From assembly GCA_964478995.1 (NCBI GenBank), contig CAYZJY010000101.1:1-5839 (forward strand): a DNA stretch of 5,839 nt, given 5' to 3'. The position numbers were made by a program, and so were the translations under genes. This stretch comes from NZWG01 sp964478995. Its GTDB lineage: Bacteria > Fidelibacterota > Marinisomatia > Marinisomatales > UBA1611. Below the pieces are notes generated by a model that did no database searches, was not told the DNA's origin, and saw only the letters and a list, made by a program, of their open reading frames with translations. The stretch's first letter is position 1. Every line of letters begins with the position of its first letter. Below, piece after piece: positions 1 to 3,000 of this stretch.

Positions 1-2
1 CT

Positions 3-44
3 TTGTGGGCGGATAGCGCCCCAGCGAGACCAACGAAGAGCCAG
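3..44 (+). other. Possible end of a signal peptide at the truncated N-terminus
   Basis: Read as internal codons, the first residues are LWADSAPARPTKS. LWA before Asp, or APA before Arg, would each fit a signal peptidase I cleavage site, with Ala at -1 and a small or aliphatic residue at -3. A T9SS cargo must carry a Sec signal peptide, and none occurs elsewhere near the N-terminus. My inference is that the hydrophobic core lies just upstream of the window and only about 15-20 residues are missing. The alternative, that a long upstream region with further domains is missing, cannot be excluded. Confidence 0.35.
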
Positions 45-3000
45 ACAACTGAGATCCGCTTTCCAGATCACATGCCGTCCGATCGTACAGAGACATATCA
101 ACTGTACCTGATCGACTCATATGGTGATGGCTGGAATGGTGCGTCTCTCGATCTATCCGTTAACGGAACCCTTGTATTTGATGATGCTACCATTACATCT
201 GATCAAGGAGACCAAGCAACATACGACTTTGATGTTGATGATTTTGACTATATCTCAACGACTTGGCAGTCTGGTGCTTACGATGGCGAGTGTGCCTATG
301 CGATCTATGATGCTGCAGGTGCAATTGTTGCAGAGGCAGGTACAAGTGAGAATTTTGAATTGACCCTGACACATACTGTAGATGTCAGTGGCGTGAATCT
401 CCTTGACAATAGTGGTTTCGAGGGTGGAACAGCCGAATGGGGCAGTTACCCTGGTTATAACTTTGATGTTGTCACGACCGGTGATGGCATGTACAACTCA
501 GATGAGACCTTTACAGCATACGATGGAGCAAAATCCTTCAAGATGTGGGGACTCTACTGGGACGGTGCATCCGAGAATAATCTATTCCACGAGTGGTCTG
601 GTGATGATGCGACGGCAATGGTTGGTGAGACCATTGACATGTCCGCAATGTTCTATTCACATAATGCAGACTTCATTGGTCAAGGCAATAGCCATGGAAA
701 ATTGACCGCAAAATATTTTGGTCCTGGTACCAATGGCGAGTGGTGGAATGACATGCTATTCATGGATGAGTCAGACCATTTTGATGCATCCTCTGCTACC
801 GCAGATACATGGGCCAACTATACCTTGTCAACCACGGTTCCTGAGGGTGTTTACCTGATGCAATATGGTTTCATGCTTTATCAGCCTACCAGTGGTGACC
901 ATGGTTCTGTATATGTGGATAACTTCGTTGCCTCTGTACAAGTAGTAGATGAAGAATGTGATGACAATGAGTATGTTGTCACACTTGATGGTGGAAGTTG
1001 GCAGTCTGAGGTCACATGGTCGATCACAGATGAAGATGGTGCTGAGGTCGTTTCTGGCGCATGTCCCATCACAGTAGCCGATGGCGTGACCGCCTGTTTG
1101 GCTGATGGCGTATACACGCTCAACATGTATGATGCATATGGCGATGGTTGGAATGGAAACGTTTTCACACTATGGACCTATGATGGTACAGACTACACAG
1201 AATTCTTTTCAACCACTCTAGAGAGTGGCTCTGAAGGTACAGAAGCGATCATTGTTGGTGAGTCTGATGATGTCTTCGGATGTACGGACCCAGACGCGAT
1301 CAACTACAATCCAGACGCGACCATTGATGATGGATCCTGTTATTACGCAGGTGACCAATGTGACATCGCTCTTGATTTCGTAGCAGAAGGTGGAGCCACT
1401 GATGGCTCAGCAGCCGTTGAAGGTGCCACTACCGCAGCGGGTGATGTTGATTGGTATACCTTTACTCTAGACCAAGACTGGGAGAACCTTACTGTTTCTC
1501 TGATCGGTTCTGAGTTTGATACCAAGCTTGATGTTTACAGTGATTGTGCAACAATGCTTGGCACGAACGACGACTATGATGGCCTACAGTCTCAGGTCGA
1601 TCTTTTCAATGTTACCGCAGGTACCTATCATTGCATGGTCTACGGTTATGGTTCCAGTTTTGGTAACTATACATTGACCATAAATGCTTTCATGGACCCA
1701 ACCAACCCAACCAACTTAAGTGCATTGGGTGGTCTTGAGCGTGTCTATCTCTCATGGGATCCAGCGGAACCTGCTGGAACAGCAGCATCTGCAGGTGGTG
1801 GTTTTCAAGGCACCGTAGATGAGCATATCCAATGGCAATATGATAATAAAAAAGAACCTGTTAACGCAGACATTCCTCTTGGTAGGTCTCGTGAAGCAGT
1901 GATCGAAGAAATGCAGAATAACGATACTCAGACTCGTGATACTGAGGTGCTCGTTACTCTTTTCGATTCCTATGGTGATGGTCACTATGGTGGAGACAGT
2001 GATGGTGATGCCTACGTCGTTGACGCTGATGGCAACACTCTTCACACACTGGAAGGTCCTTGGACCGGTTCCAGCGCTACCTTTGGTCCATTCACATTGG
2101 CAGATGGTACCTACTCTGTTGAGTGGGATCCAACTGCACCATGGCTCAGTGAGCAGACCATGGAAGTCGTCTTGGCCTCAGACACAACAGTTGTCCTAGG
2201 TTTTGGTGCGGCTCCAAGTGCTTGTTTTGCCTTGGGTGATGGAAACTCCTGTAGTAATCCAGACCTTACAGTTGACAACGTGACCTTTGATAATTGGACA
2301 GGTCGTGCAACTGTGACCGTATCGAACATTGGTGGTCAGGATGCAGGATATTTTTACACCATGGCCTATATTCAAGAGCCAGACACCACTGAGACCTATC
2401 CTCCAGGCTACTTCCAGTATGCTTGGGAAGGAGTAGGACTTGCAGCTGGTGCGACAGCGGATTTTTATCTGGCAACCTACCTGACCCTACCGGGCTTCGT
2501 GGGTGGCTATGATGATGAGACATACACAGTTTATGCCATGGCCGATGGCTATGGTAACTACGTCCTTGAGGAAAGCGAAGGTAACAACGTTGGTTCTACC
2601 ACCGTTGTGAACAGCAACCCTCTAGGAAACTCCACTTGGAACGTATGGCGTGATGGTGAGACCATCGCTAACATAGGAGCTCCAGATTGGCAGCCAGGCG
2701 CATCAATTTACTATACTGATGAGCCTCTTACAGCCGATGTTGAGTACTGTTACATGGTAACTCAGGTTGATGGTACAACAGAGACAGCAGCTTCGAACGA
2801 AAGTTGCGCTACCCCTTCCGCACCACCAGATGTTCCAGAACCAACTGATCTTCAGGGATCATCATCAGGCTTTGATGTGACCCTGACATGGACGGCACCG
2901 GAACCTTACGAAGGCACGGCTATTTTTAGTGGTACGCCTTCCTCGACCCGTCAGGGTGGTGAGACCATAGAGGATGCCACTGTGATCACAGAGCTCGGAC

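Larger units (their letters stand above)
1698..2816 (+). other. Split FN3-like host domain 1 with a large insertion
   Basis: Residues 566-590 (TNPTNLSALGGLERVYLSWD...) are the A and B strands of a fibronectin type III-like domain, with the usual Trp at 585. The expected C strand does not follow. It appears about 285 residues later as NSTWNVWRDGETIANI (876-891), and the domain finishes with VEYCYMVTQVDG...ASNESCATP (914-938), where Cys916 and Cys935 likely pair. The gap (591-875) contains a charged linker, YGDG copy 3 and a CARDB-like domain. Reading the two halves as one interrupted domain is my inference from strand order; neither half is complete alone. Confidence 0.6.

Noticed and set aside
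3..5. TTG as the true start codon
   Set aside because: Only two bases precede it, so no ribosome binding site can be seen, and a T9SS cargo starting here would lack a signal peptide. The codon is better read as internal Leu.
72..74. ATG at residue 24 as an alternative start
   Set aside because: It has no purine-rich ribosome binding site just upstream (the preceding bases are TTTCCAGATCAC) and would also leave the protein without a signal peptide.
120..1157. Near-identical DNA at 120-139 and 1138-1157 as a direct repeat or recombination site
   Set aside because: The match is just the codons for YGDGWNG and differs at synonymous positions, so it reflects protein motif conservation and not a DNA element.
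1848..1853. Run of six A as a possible programmed frameshift site
   Set aside because: The frame continues intact for about 1,300 codons with recognised domains on both sides, and the phase (AAT AAA AAA GAA) does not fit a usual slippery heptamer with a following structure.
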